Shown: positions 9,722 through 17,885, counted from the stretch's first letter. The stretch: 64,000 bases of DNA from CAVQAH01 sp963784195 (GCA_963784195.1 CAWARA010000031.1:124001-188000), one strand, 5' to 3'. A program made the numbers and translations. The notes: generated by a model from the letters alone, not told the origin.

Positions 9722-10256
9722 ACGCTTCAGCGTCTCGGTGACCGACGGCGGCGGCCGCCGGATACGGGACGGCGGCCTGGGCCGCTGGCTCGAATCGATC
9801 GCGCCCGCCCGCGCCCGAGGCGAGGTCGCGGTGGCGCTGGCGACCGATGCACGCGTCCGCACCCTCAATCGCCAGTACCGACGCAAGGATCGGACGACCG
9901 ACGTCCTGGCCTTTCCCTCAGAGGAGCACCGAGTCCCCGCCTTCGCCAAGGCTACGGCGGGCAAGCCGAGCACCGAGCACCGAATCCCGAGTCCCGAGTC
10001 CCGAGTTCTCGGAGACATCATCATTGCCACCGGTGTTGCCCGCCGTCAGGCGCGCGACGCGGGACACTCCGAACAGACCGAGTTGCGTGTGCTCGCGCTT
10101 CACGGCCTTCTCCACCTGCTCGGGTACGACCATCACGATCGGGCAGATCGTGGACGCATGGCGAGGGCCGAGGCGCGCTTGCGGAGTCGAGGCGGCTTGC
10201 CAGCGGGGCTGATCGAGCGCGCAAGCGGACGCTCAGCCCGTCGGACGGATAGATGA
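9705..10256 (+). CDS. ybeY: Endoribonuclease YbeY with repeat-derived insertion
   Basis: A zinc-dependent endoribonuclease of 16S rRNA maturation and ribosome quality control. The metal site HGLLHLLGYDHHD (~134-146) is intact, and the RTTDVLAFP motif (~64-72) is conserved. Between that motif and LGDIIIA lie about 28 residues absent from normal YbeY. They are encoded by a GCCTTCGCCAAGGC…GGGC palindrome plus tandem CGAGTCC units (about 9925-10013). The insertion is in register, so the enzyme may still fold with an exposed loop. The GTG start lies inside phoH; the stop overlaps the next ATG. Confidence 0.93.
   Translation: MDPDSKRFSVSVTDGGGRRIRDGGLGRWLESIAPARARGEVAVALATDARVRTLNRQYRRKDRTTDVLAFPSEEHRVPAFAKATAGKPSTEHRIPSPESRVLGDIIIATGVARRQARDAGHSEQTELRVLALHGLLHLLGYDHHDRADRGRMARAEARLRSRGGLPAGLIERASGRSARRTDR
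9925..10013. repeat. Repeat cluster inside ybeY
   Basis: Contains gccttcgccaaggctacggcgggc followed by gagcaccgagcaccgaatcccgagtcccgagtcccgag. The CGAGTCCCGAG unit recurs in the recO upstream spacer (about 17793-17870). The block corresponds to the extra residues in YbeY and keeps the frame open. Confidence 0.75.
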
Positions 10257-11503
10257 TGCCCGCGCTGCTGCTGGTCCTCGCGATGGCGGCCGTCTACGTG
10301 GGGACCATTGAGACGGCGTTCAGCTCGCTCATGCGGCTATCGCTGCGGCTGATGGCCGAGCGCGGCGGCCGCAACGATCGCCTGGGCTTCTATCTGGACG
10401 ATCCGGTCCAACTGTTTCTCCCGGCCCGCCTGTTGCTCGGCCTGATCTTCTCGCTCGCCACGGTCGTGATCGCCGTCATGACCGGCCGCACCGGCTTCCA
10501 ATCCATCGGCATGCTGTTGCTGTTCGTGGCGGTGTTCATCCTGGTCTTCGAGCACATCCTGCCGTTGTTGATCGTGCGCCGGAATCCGGAGCGCGCGCTG
10601 GAGCTCCTACTGCCGCCGTTCGACGTGGCGGTCAGCTTCCTGCAGCCGCTGACGAGCTGGCTGATCAACCTGATCATGGACAAGAAGGACCGATCGCCTG
10701 GTCCGCCTACCACGGTCGAGGAAGAGCAGCGTGAAGCGATGCGGCAGTTCCCGGAGCCGTCAGAGGAGCACGTGCTGATCGAGCGCGAGGAACGCCGCCT
10801 GCTGCAATCGATCGTCGATTTCGGCGATACGCTGGTCCGCGAGGTCATGACCCCGCGCCCGGACATCGTCGCGATTCCCTCGGGTGCGACGCTGGACGAG
10901 CTGCGCGCGCTGTTCCGGGAGCAGGAATACTCGCGGATTCCCGTCTACGAGGAGAACCTCGACAACATCCTCGGAGTGGTCTTTGTAAAAGATCTGATCA
11001 TGCTCGGCGACGAGGCAACAGGTTCACCGCCCATCGTGTCGCTGATGCGGCCCGTGTCGTTCGTGCCCGAAACCAAGCGGGTGCCAGAGCTGCTCAAGGA
11101 GTTCCAGCGCCAGCGCGTGCAGATCGCCATCGTGGTCGATGAATACGGCGGGACTGCTGGACTGGTCACGCTCGAAGACCTGCTGGAGGAGATCGTCGGC
11201 GAGATCCGCGACGAGTACAACGTCGAGACCGAACCGGTCGTGGACGAAGGCAATGGGTCGTGGGTGTTCAGCGCGAAGGTGAATATCGACGAGGTTCGGG
11301 AGCGGCTCGGCGTGGCCATCGAGCTGGATGGCAGCGAGACGGTTGCCGGCTTCGTGCTGACACGGGTCGGCCGCGTGCCGAACCCCGGCGAGACGTTCGA
11401 TCTCGATGGTCTCGTCGTCGAAGTCCTGGAAGCAGACCGCCGCCGGATTCACAAGGTTCGCTTCCGCCGGGCGCCGCAGCCCGCCGAGCTGGAACCGCGC
11501 TGA
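10253..11503 (+). CDS. CorC/HlyC-family CBS-domain membrane protein
   Basis: A DUF21/CNNM transmembrane part (residues 1 to ~135: LLLVLAMAAVYVGTIETAF, LLLGLIFSLATVVIAVMTG, LLLFVAVFILVFEHILPLL) is followed by a CBS pair (~190-320; VMTPRPDIVAIP, RIPVYEENLDNILGVVFVKDL) and a CorC_HlyC domain (~335-405). Family members are implicated in Mg/Co homeostasis. The ATG overlaps the ybeY stop as ATGA, and this phoH-ybeY-corC order is widespread. The 416-residue length is normal. Confidence 0.92.
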   Translation: MMPALLLVLAMAAVYVGTIETAFSSLMRLSLRLMAERGGRNDRLGFYLDDPVQLFLPARLLLGLIFSLATVVIAVMTGRTGFQSIGMLLLFVAVFILVFEHILPLLIVRRNPERALELLLPPFDVAVSFLQPLTSWLINLIMDKKDRSPGPPTTVEEEQREAMRQFPEPSEEHVLIEREERRLLQSIVDFGDTLVREVMTPRPDIVAIPSGATLDELRALFREQEYSRIPVYEENLDNILGVVFVKDLIMLGDEATGSPPIVSLMRPVSFVPETKRVPELLKEFQRQRVQIAIVVDEYGGTAGLVTLEDLLEEIVGEIRDEYNVETEPVVDEGNGSWVFSAKVNIDEVRERLGVAIELDGSETVAGFVLTRVGRVPNPGETFDLDGLVVEVLEADRRRIHKVRFRRAPQPAELEPR

Positions 11504-11507
11504 CGGA

Positions 11508-11668
11508 ATGGGCGATGGGCGATGGGCGATGGGCGAAGGCGTGAAAGACAATAGGAAGCCTGACCCATTGCCCATGGCCCATTCCCAATCGCCCATTGCC
11601 CATCGCCCATTGCCCATCGCCCATTGCTCTCCGCCCATTGCCCATTCCCAACGCCCATCGCCCCATCG
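11508..11668. repeat. Inverted arrays of GGGCGAT-type heptamers before era
   Basis: (GGGCGAT)n units in one direction (11512-11535) face CCCATTGCCCATCGCCC-type units in the other (11568-11668). Together they could form a long imperfect hairpin. The array fills the spacer between the CorC gene and era and keeps an open frame into era, making the longest era frame falsely long. A similar array lies at 62992-63040. Confidence 0.85.
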
Positions 11669-11682
11669 GCAGGAAGCGTGTG

Positions 11683-12606
11683 ATGGCGGCTGCGCCTCGC
11701 GCGGGATACGCGTCCCTGATCGGCCGGCCCAACGCGGGCAAGTCCACGCTCCTGAATCAGATCATCGGCGAGAAGATCGCCATCGTTTCCGACAAGCCTC
11801 AGACCACCCGCAACCGGATACTCGCCGTCAAGAACGTGGAGGCCGGCCAGATCGTGTTCGTGGATACGCCGGGGATCCACCGGCCGCTCCACCGCCTCAA
11901 CGTGCGCATGGTCGATGCGGCTGTGGACACGTTGCGCGAGGTCGACGTCGTCGCGCTCGTGTTCGATGCATCGACGCGGCCGGGGAGGGGCGACGAGTAC
12001 GTCTCGAATCTCCTGCGTGGCGCGCGCACGCCTGTCGTGCTGGTGCTCAACAAGATCGATCTCGTCACCAAGCACAAGCTCCTGCCGCTCATCGAGCAGA
12101 CGCAGAAATGGCACGACTTCGCCGCGATTGTGCCGGTGTCTGCGGTCACCGGCGACGGTGTCGATCGGCTCGAGCGCGAGCTGCTCGCACACTTGCCCGA
12201 GAGCGATCCCATATACCCGGACGATTTCCTCACCGATCAGCCAGAGCGGGTCTTTGTCGCCGAAGCGGTGCGCGAGAAAGTACTGAAGCACACGCGGGCC
12301 GAGCTGCCATTTTCCACGGCAGTCGTGGTCGATCAGTTCGACGAGACCGAACGCGATCGCCTGCTTCGCCTCTACTGCACGATCTACGTGGAGCAGGAGT
12401 CGCAGAAGCCAATCGTGATCGGGCGAGGTGGGGAGATGCTGAAGCGCATCGGCACAGAAGCCCGCCTGGATCTCGAGCGCTTCTTCGATACCAAGGTCTT
12501 TCTCGACTTGCGCGTCAAAGTCAACGCCGACTGGCGGAATGATGACCGCACGCTCGACGAGCTCGGCGTCCCCCGCACAACCCGCAGACCAACTAAGCGC
12601 CGATAG
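11683..12606 (+). CDS. era: GTPase Era
   Basis: An essential GTPase that binds the 3' end of 16S rRNA during 30S assembly. Motifs: G1 GRPNAGKST, G2-region SDKPQTTRNRI, G3 DTPGIH, G4 NKID, and a C-terminal KH domain with VIGRGGEMLKRIGTEAR. ATG 11683 is chosen because the 29 in-frame codons before it are heptamer repeats. The resulting 307 residues fit Era. The usual partner recO is displaced by about 5 kb here. Confidence 0.96.
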   Translation: MAAAPRAGYASLIGRPNAGKSTLLNQIIGEKIAIVSDKPQTTRNRILAVKNVEAGQIVFVDTPGIHRPLHRLNVRMVDAAVDTLREVDVVALVFDASTRPGRGDEYVSNLLRGARTPVVLVLNKIDLVTKHKLLPLIEQTQKWHDFAAIVPVSAVTGDGVDRLERELLAHLPESDPIYPDDFLTDQPERVFVAEAVREKVLKHTRAELPFSTAVVVDQFDETERDRLLRLYCTIYVEQESQKPIVIGRGGEMLKRIGTEARLDLERFFDTKVFLDLRVKVNADWRNDDRTLDELGVPRTTRRPTKRR

Positions 12607-12802
12607 CGCACCCACCGGTCAACGATGAGCGGGGCGAATCTGACGTCGGCTGGCCGGTCACTATCTGTCGCACCTCAGCAGATCGCGCGGCGCTCTCAAC
12701 ATCCAACGTCTTTGGTTAGCGGCCATGAATGCCGGAGCATGTCGACCCGCTTAGGGGCCCGCTAACGAGCTCCGTCCGGTCCTGCCTACGTGCGACGGGC
12801 GC

Positions 12803-12952
12803 TCGAGTCTGTTGTTCGAGCTGCCCGCGTGGGACCCGGCGACGATCGCCTCTGCCTGTGTCGTGCTCGTGATCGTGGGCCTGGGTGCCGCGTTGATGCC
12901 TTCGAGGCGCGCGGTCAGGATCGATCCCATCGCTGCGATGCGGACGGATTGA
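12803..12952 (+). pseudogene. Relic of an ADOP/MacB-type ABC permease C-terminus
   Basis: The frame ending at TGA 12950-12952 reads SSLLFELPAWDPATIAS, then a hydrophobic helix (VVLVIVGLGAALM), then PSRRAVRIDPIAAMRTD. This is the standard end of FtsX/MacB permeases of the acidobacterial 'ADOP' type (last helix, PARRA…DP…ALR). No upstream domain is present in the window, so this is a decayed remnant. The remaining bases between 12607 and 12965 hold nothing else recognisable. Confidence 0.7.
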
Positions 12953-12965
12953 GCGGCGACTTGCT

Positions 12966-13835
12966 TCAGCGCTGCCCACCCTGCTCGGTGAGCCGGGCCT
13001 CGAACGCCTTCTCCGTTCGCTCGATGGCGGCTCGGCAGCCCTGCGGATCGATGAACGCGTCTTCACCTTTCCCGCCGGCCGCCGCTTTCGCTTTCTCGAG
13101 CCCGTTGAACGCCGAAGCATGTGCCGAGAGGAACACCTCGCACGTCAGCCCCTTCTGTACGCGGAAGCTCTTGCGGAAGTCGCTGACGATCTGCGGGTAC
13201 TCGCGGTTGTCCACAAGCTTCACCCCATCGTTGACAGTCGTACTGCCCAGAACAACGACGTGACGCATCCGGCCGTTGCGATCCCGGGCCATCATCGTCC
13301 AGGTGGTTGTTCCTTTGGTGTGACCCGGTGTGATGCGCGCGGTCAGCGCGATGCTGCCGACGGTGACGACCTGGCCGTCATGGAGCTCGCCATCGACCTT
13401 GACCTTGGGGAAGTAATAGTCCGGCCCGAAGTGAAAGTCGCCCCTGCCGCCTTCGCGAACCAGGGGTGCGTCCTGCGCTGAGACCAGAACGCGGGCGCCG
13501 CTCGCCTCGGCCAGTCGCGCGTGCGCACCTACGTGATCGAAATGCGCCTGCGTCGTCAGGATGATCCGCACGTCCTCGACCTTGAACCCGGCCTGACGGA
13601 TGCCGGCCATCACCGCATCCGCGTTCTTCTCATGGCCGGTATCGATCAGGACATGGCCGGCCTCGCTCGTGATCAAGAACGACGACAGGTCCTCCGTTCC
13701 GACGTAGTAGATGTTGTCGATAACACGGAAGGGCTGAGTTCGATTGGTCCAGGTGTCCGGGATCGAGACACTGCCGGTCTGGTAGAGAATGGCGCAGAAA
13801 GTCAGGATTGCAGCGAATATGGGCACGTTGGCCAC
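12966..13835 (-). CDS. Subclass B3-like metallo-beta-lactamase fold protein, Q-type metal site
   Basis: A 289-residue exported hydrolase of the metallo-beta-lactamase superfamily with B3 character. Segments: FRVIDNIYYVGTEDLSSFLI, then TTQAHFDHVGAH (Q96, H98, D100, H101), ITPGHTKGTTTW (H172) and FLSAHAS (H239). The first zinc ligand of the usual HxHxDH is glutamine, as in GOB-type B3 enzymes. GTG 13835 is preferred: AAAGGTGAT lies just upstream and the protein then begins with a signal peptide (~1-23). A longer frame to 13961 would overlap the sigma-factor gene. Beta-lactam hydrolysis is plausible but unproven. Confidence 0.85.
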   Translation of the reverse strand: MANVPIFAAILTFCAILYQTGSVSIPDTWTNRTQPFRVIDNIYYVGTEDLSSFLITSEAGHVLIDTGHEKNADAVMAGIRQAGFKVEDVRIILTTQAHFDHVGAHARLAEASGARVLVSAQDAPLVREGGRGDFHFGPDYYFPKVKVDGELHDGQVVTVGSIALTARITPGHTKGTTTWTMMARDRNGRMRHVVVLGSTTVNDGVKLVDNREYPQIVSDFRKSFRVQKGLTCEVFLSAHASAFNGLEKAKAAAGGKGEDAFIDPQGCRAAIERTEKAFEARLTEQGGQR

Positions 13836-13881
13836 ACTATCACCTTTCTGGAACCTCCTGACCGAGCCGTCTGAATACCAG

Positions 13882-14538
13882 ATGCCGGCGTCGAAACCGG
13901 CATCGAGGAGTGAGGCGGCTCTGACCCACGGACTGCCGGACGACGCGTTGATGGCCCGCATCGTGGCGGGTGATGCGCTGGCTTTTACGGAGCTGTTCAG
14001 GCGCCGTCAAGGCGAGGTGTATCGGTTCGCCCTGCACATGACCGCCTCGCCGCAGATCTCCGAAGACGTGACGCAGGACGTTTTCATCGCCGTGATGAAA
14101 GACGCTGCCCGTTACGACTCCGCGCGGGCGCCGGTGATCGCCTGGCTCTGTGGCATCGCCAGGAACTTCGTCCGGCGCCGGCTCGAGCGCGATCGTGCGC
14201 TGCTGCCGCTGGTGGACGACGACTCGGGCCTGGAACCGGAACTGCCCGCGGTCCTGGAGCATCCGCTCGACGACTTGACGCGCGCAGAGCGAATCGAGGG
14301 ACTTCGCCGTGCGATTCTGACCCTCCCGCTGCGATACCGCGAGGTTGTCGTGATGTGCGATCTGCAGGAGATGACTTACGTGGATGCCGCTGAGGCAGTC
14401 GGATGCGCGGTGGGCACGGTTCGGTCGCGCCTCCATCGTGGACGAGCGCTGCTCGCGAGCAAGCTGACGGCGACCGGGCTGCCGGTTGAGGATGGTGGCC
14501 GGAGGATGTCCCTCCGTCGCGTGAGGTGCCTCGCATGA
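13882..14538 (+). CDS. ECF-type RNA polymerase sigma factor
   Basis: Sigma-70 region 2 appears as LFRRRQGEVYRFALHMTA and EDVTQDVFIAVMKDAARYD. Region 4 appears as LPLRYREVVVMCDLQEMTYV and EAVGCAVGTVRSRLHRGR. The length (~218 residues) fits an ECF sigma factor. ATG 13882 avoids most overlap with the divergent metallo-beta-lactamase gene; the two start regions lie about 47 bases apart. The stop overlaps the anti-sigma ATG (ATGA at 14535-14538), implying translational coupling. Confidence 0.92.
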   Translation: MPASKPASRSEAALTHGLPDDALMARIVAGDALAFTELFRRRQGEVYRFALHMTASPQISEDVTQDVFIAVMKDAARYDSARAPVIAWLCGIARNFVRRRLERDRALLPLVDDDSGLEPELPAVLEHPLDDLTRAERIEGLRRAILTLPLRYREVVVMCDLQEMTYVDAAEAVGCAVGTVRSRLHRGRALLASKLTATGLPVEDGGRRMSLRRVRCLA

Positions 14539-15299
14539 CTTGCCATGAGCTGCGCGACGCGCTCGTCGATCACGCGCGTGGTGCACTGAACGGGGTTGGA
14601 AGCCGGGCGGCCATCGAGAGTCATCTCGAGCACTGCCATGCGTGCGCCACCGAGTTTGCCCGCCAGCGTGCACTGAGTGAGGGCCTGCGGGCGGTCGCCA
14701 GGGCGTCCGCACACGAGGCTGCGCCGGCTGCGCTCGAAGATCGGCTGATGTCGGCCTTTGCCTCTCATCACTCTGCGCAACAGCCATCGGCGCCGGCCAT
14801 CAGGCGCAGGCTTTCACCCTGGTTGGCGGCGGCCGCGTCGATTGTCATCGTCGGTGGGGTGTCGTATGCGGTGATGAATCGGGTGAAGCCGGAGGGGACG
14901 GAGGGCACGGAGACGGAGGTGGTCCGGCTAAAGCCGGACACTACGGCGGCGAACGACGGGGTCAGGCCGAAGCCGGAGGCCACGGAGGTCCGGCTGAAGC
15001 CGGACGCTACGAAGGCCAACAGTGTCAGGAGGGCGGGCTCGACTACAGGGCCGAGGCCCGGGCTGAGGATGGACGATTTCGTGGCCTTGCCAGGCGCGGT
15101 TGGCTTGCCGACGTTCGAGAGCGGGCGAATCGTGCGCATCGATCTTCCAGTGTCGTCGCTCCCGGCCTATGGCGTGGAACTCGTGCCTGACGCCGCCCGA
15201 AGCGAAGTGCAGGCCGATGTGCTCGTCGGGCAGGACGGCCAGGCTCGAGCGATTCGACTAGTGGCGACATCCAGCGCCCGGAGCGGGGTCAGACCATAA
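14535..15299 (+). CDS. Putative zinc-finger anti-sigma factor with repeat-derived linker
   Basis: The N-terminus has a zf-HC2 anti-sigma pattern: TCHELRDALVDHARG, then HLEHCHACATEF with the H/CxxC ligands. One transmembrane helix follows at about residues 97-113 (LAAAASIVIVGGVSYAVM). The region after the helix (~115-165) is low-complexity sequence encoded by GTCCGGCTRAAGCCGGAC hairpins, reading VRLKPDTT/VRLKPDAT. The C-terminal domain (~175-254) is unassigned. It probably tethers and inhibits the upstream sigma factor at the membrane. Confidence 0.85.
   Translation: MTCHELRDALVDHARGALNGVGSRAAIESHLEHCHACATEFARQRALSEGLRAVARASAHEAAPAALEDRLMSAFASHHSAQQPSAPAIRRRLSPWLAAAASIVIVGGVSYAVMNRVKPEGTEGTETEVVRLKPDTTAANDGVRPKPEATEVRLKPDATKANSVRRAGSTTGPRPGLRMDDFVALPGAVGLPTFESGRIVRIDLPVSSLPAYGVELVPDAARSEVQADVLVGQDGQARAIRLVATSSARSGVRP
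14922..15005. repeat. REP-like hairpins inside the anti-sigma gene
   Basis: Two near-identical 18-base palindromes, gtccggctaaagccggac (14922-14939) and gtccggctgaagccggac (14988-15005), start 66 bases apart. A degenerate copy (gtcaggccgaagccggag) lies at 14961-14978. Each forms a 7-bp stem with a 4-base loop. They translate in register within the linker of the anti-sigma protein. Confidence 0.85.
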
Positions 15300-15328
15300 G
15301 GAGCAGAGATCTTGGAAGGAGCCAAAAA

Positions 15329-16243
15329 ATGAAGCGCGGAATTCTCTGTGTCGCGGTCATAGCCGGCGCCGTGGCCACGGTAACGGCCCAGCAGCGCGGA
15401 GGTGGCGGTATGACGGCCACCGCAGGGGCGGGGGAAGCCCAGGTCCCGTCGAGCATGAACATTGTTCGCCCGCGCATGGCAGTCGAGAGCCGGATCACCA
15501 AGAACGCGCCGTACTCCGGCGATGCGGTGAACGAGTTCGTTCAGACGCTGTCAGATGGAAACCGCATCACGCGCAAGACGGTGACAAAGACCTATCGCGA
15601 CAGCGAGGGACGCACACGGCGTGAGCAGACCATCACCAATTGGAGCACCGGGGCCGAGACCACGACGATCATGATCGGGGATCCCGTAGCCGGACTGAGC
15701 TTCGTCCTCGAGCCGGAGACGCGCACGGCTTACCGCGAGACGCAAATCGTGGCGAGAGCCGTGCCGTCGACGGACATGCCAGCTCCGGGTGCGCGGGGTG
15801 GTGGGGGCGGACGAGGTGGTGCTGCCGTGAGGTCCTACGGACCGGAGGGCTCGATGGTCACGACGCTGCCGACCCCGGTGCCGCCAGGCGGAGCGGGGGG
15901 CGTGGCCGGTGTCAAGGTGCCGGACCCTGGCGCCACCACCGAACAGCTCGGCCAGAAGATCATCGAGGGGGTGCCCGCCGATGGCACCCGGACGACCACC
16001 ATCATTCCTGCCGGCTCGATCGGAAACGAACAGCCGATCAAGGTCATATCGGAGCAGTGGTTCTCGCAAGACCTGCAGGTGCTGGTTTCGACCCGTCACA
16101 GCGACCCTCGCAGCGGTGAGACGGTCTACCGGCTGGTCAACATCGTGCGGGGTGAACAGGATCGCTCACTGTTCGAGGTGCCGGCGGACTACACGATCAA
16201 GGAACCGCGCATGCGACAGCCGCTGATGAAGCATCCCGAGTAA
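15329..16243 (+). CDS. Secreted protein of unknown function
   Basis: Has a signal peptide (residues 1-20, MKRGILCVAVIAGAVATVTA) and an SD-like GGAAGGAG upstream. The mature part is Gly/Thr/Val rich with a Gly/Arg-rich loop (GARGGGGGRGGAA, ~154-166). Segments such as RKTVTKTYRDSEGRTRREQT, LEPETRTAYRE and VLVSTRHSDPRSGETVYRL repeat a beta-strand style often seen in acidobacterial exported proteins. It lies 29 bases after the anti-sigma gene and is probably part of, or a target of, that sigma module. No enzyme motif is recognised. Confidence 0.8.
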   Translation: MKRGILCVAVIAGAVATVTAQQRGGGGMTATAGAGEAQVPSSMNIVRPRMAVESRITKNAPYSGDAVNEFVQTLSDGNRITRKTVTKTYRDSEGRTRREQTITNWSTGAETTTIMIGDPVAGLSFVLEPETRTAYRETQIVARAVPSTDMPAPGARGGGGGRGGAAVRSYGPEGSMVTTLPTPVPPGGAGGVAGVKVPDPGATTEQLGQKIIEGVPADGTRTTTIIPAGSIGNEQPIKVISEQWFSQDLQVLVSTRHSDPRSGETVYRLVNIVRGEQDRSLFEVPADYTIKEPRMRQPLMKHPE

Positions 16244-16264
16244 CGGGGGGTACGCAAGAACAAT

Positions 16265-16336
16265 CGCGTCCTTTCGGGGACGCGTGCGAAGGGCAGCCGC
16301 AGTGTAGTCCTCCTACCGCTGCGGCTGTCCTTTTTT
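16265..16336 (+). terminator. Two hairpins with T-run before mgtE
   Basis: CGCGTCC…GGACGCG (16265-16271 with 16278-16284) is followed by CAGCCGCAG…CTGCGGCTG (16294-16302 with 16319-16327) and TCCTTTTTT. The second hairpin is a strong intrinsic terminator candidate for the preceding operon. Its position about 50 bases before the mgtE start also allows an attenuator role, but no M-box features are recognised. A TACATT −10-like element follows at 16353-16358. Confidence 0.75.
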
Positions 16337-16389
16337 GCGCAGCTTTCATGCTACATTGGGCAGTTCACGTCTCTCAGGCCGGACTGCCT

Positions 16390-17760
16390 ATGCCCCAGCG
16401 CAAGCTCGATGTCGTTCTCGACTCTGTCAAGCGTCTCCTGCGCGTAGGGGCCACGGCCAATCTCGTCAACCTGCTGCACAAACAGCATCCCGCCGACCTG
16501 GCGCAGCTGTTCTCGGACCTGCCGGAGAAGGATCGCCGCTCGGCGTTCGCACTGCTCGTTGAACGGAACAGCAAGCTGGCGATGGAGGCCCTCAGCGAGT
16601 TGGGCCCGGAAGCTGGCGCAGCCCTGCTCGCGGATCGCTCTGCGGATGAGATCGTCAAGCTCACGCAGGAGCTGCCGTCCGACGATGCGGCAGCGATTAT
16701 CGATTACCTGCCGGAGACGCTCGCGGCAGCCGTGCTCGAGTTGATGCAGAAGCGCCCGGCCGGCGCTGACGTCGGCGAGCTGCTCGAGTACCCAGAGCAA
16801 ACGGCCGGCCGCATCATGAACCCGAAAGTCTTCGCACTTTCGGAGGACATGACGGCCGGAGAGGCCATCACCGCGCTGCAGGCCGCCCGCGACGTCGAGA
16901 TGGTCTTCTACCTCTACGTCATCGACGCCCGTCGTCACCTGGTTGGGGTCGTGTCGTTGCGGCGGCTCCTGCTCGTCGCCCCCTCGACGCCGCTCAAGCG
17001 GATCATGACGACCGACATCATCAGCGTGCGGGCTGACATGGATCAGGAAGAGGTCGCCCGACAGGTCGCGTCCTACAACCTGCTCGCGATTCCGGTCGTC
17101 GACGAGGAAAACAAACTCGTCGGCGTGATCACCGTCGACGACGTGATCGACGTCATCAAGGACGAAGCGACGGAAGACGTCTATCGTCTGGCCGGCGTCT
17201 CGAGTGACGACCGGGTCTTCACCCGCCCGTCCGAATCCCTGCGCAAACGCCTGCCGTGGCTCATCGTCAACCTGGCGACCGCCTTCCTCGCTGCCTCCGT
17301 CGTGGCGCTGTTTTCCTCCAGCATCGGCTACCTGCCCATGCTGGCCGTCCTGATGCCGGTCGTCGCCGGCATGGGCGGCAACGCCGCCACGCAGACGCTC
17401 ACCGTGATCGTCCGCGGCATCGCGCTCGGCGAGCTGACGTGGGGGAACACGCGCAAGGCGCTGTTGAAGGAAGCGGTCGTCGGGCTCGGCAACGGCATCG
17501 CCTGCGGCCTGATTGGGGCCGTCGTCGTGATGATCTTCAAGAACGACGTGATGCTGGGGCTGGTTCTCGGCCTGGCGATGGTGGTCAACATGTTCATCGC
17601 CGCGACCGCGGGTACGCTGATTCCGCTGACCCTGCGCGCGTTGAAAGTGGATCCGGCGCTCGCCTCGTCAGTTTTCATCACCACGCTGACCGACATGTTC
17701 GGGTTCTTTTCCTTCCTCGGGCTGGCCACGGTCTTTCTGAGGTATCTGAAGGTAGAATAA
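16390..17760 (+). CDS. mgtE: Magnesium transporter MgtE
   Basis: Mg2+ channel/transporter of the inner membrane. Order: MgtE N domain (~20-125, superhelical), a CBS pair (~135-255; MTTDIISVRADMDQEEV, GVITVDDVIDVIKDEATEDV), a linking helix, then five transmembrane helices (~285-455) with PVVAGMGGNAATQTLTVIVR lining the pore. ATG 16390 begins the conserved sequence; an earlier in-frame ATG at 16348 is possible but overlaps the −10-like region. Length 456 is typical. The preceding hairpins may control its expression. Confidence 0.95.
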   Translation: MPQRKLDVVLDSVKRLLRVGATANLVNLLHKQHPADLAQLFSDLPEKDRRSAFALLVERNSKLAMEALSELGPEAGAALLADRSADEIVKLTQELPSDDAAAIIDYLPETLAAAVLELMQKRPAGADVGELLEYPEQTAGRIMNPKVFALSEDMTAGEAITALQAARDVEMVFYLYVIDARRHLVGVVSLRRLLLVAPSTPLKRIMTTDIISVRADMDQEEVARQVASYNLLAIPVVDEENKLVGVITVDDVIDVIKDEATEDVYRLAGVSSDDRVFTRPSESLRKRLPWLIVNLATAFLAASVVALFSSSIGYLPMLAVLMPVVAGMGGNAATQTLTVIVRGIALGELTWGNTRKALLKEAVVGLGNGIACGLIGAVVVMIFKNDVMLGLVLGLAMVVNMFIAATAGTLIPLTLRALKVDPALASSVFITTLTDMFGFFSFLGLATVFLRYLKVE

Positions 17761-17787
17761 GCGATTGGTGATAGCGGCCGGGACTGT

Positions 17788-17873
17788 CGGGGCTCGGGAC
17801 TCGTAGCTCGGTAAGCTACCGATCCCGGCTCGTATCGATGAGAATGCGAGTCCCGAGTCCCGAGCACCGGAAC
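17788..17873. repeat. Inverted CGAGTCCCGAG-type repeats before recO
   Basis: GGGGCTCGGGACTCG near 17791-17805 is the reverse complement of the CGAGTCCCGAGCACC unit at about 17849-17870, with TACGAGCCGGGATCGG-like sequence between. The same unit occurs tandemly inside ybeY. It fills the mgtE-recO spacer. Confidence 0.7.
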
Positions 17874-17885
17874 GCATCGACACGC

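Noticed and set aside
11508..11668. Possible CRISPR array
   Set aside because: The repeats are contiguous 7-mers without spacers and no cas genes are present.
11596..11682. Longer start for Era
   Set aside because: The extra codons are translated GGGCGAT-type repeats.
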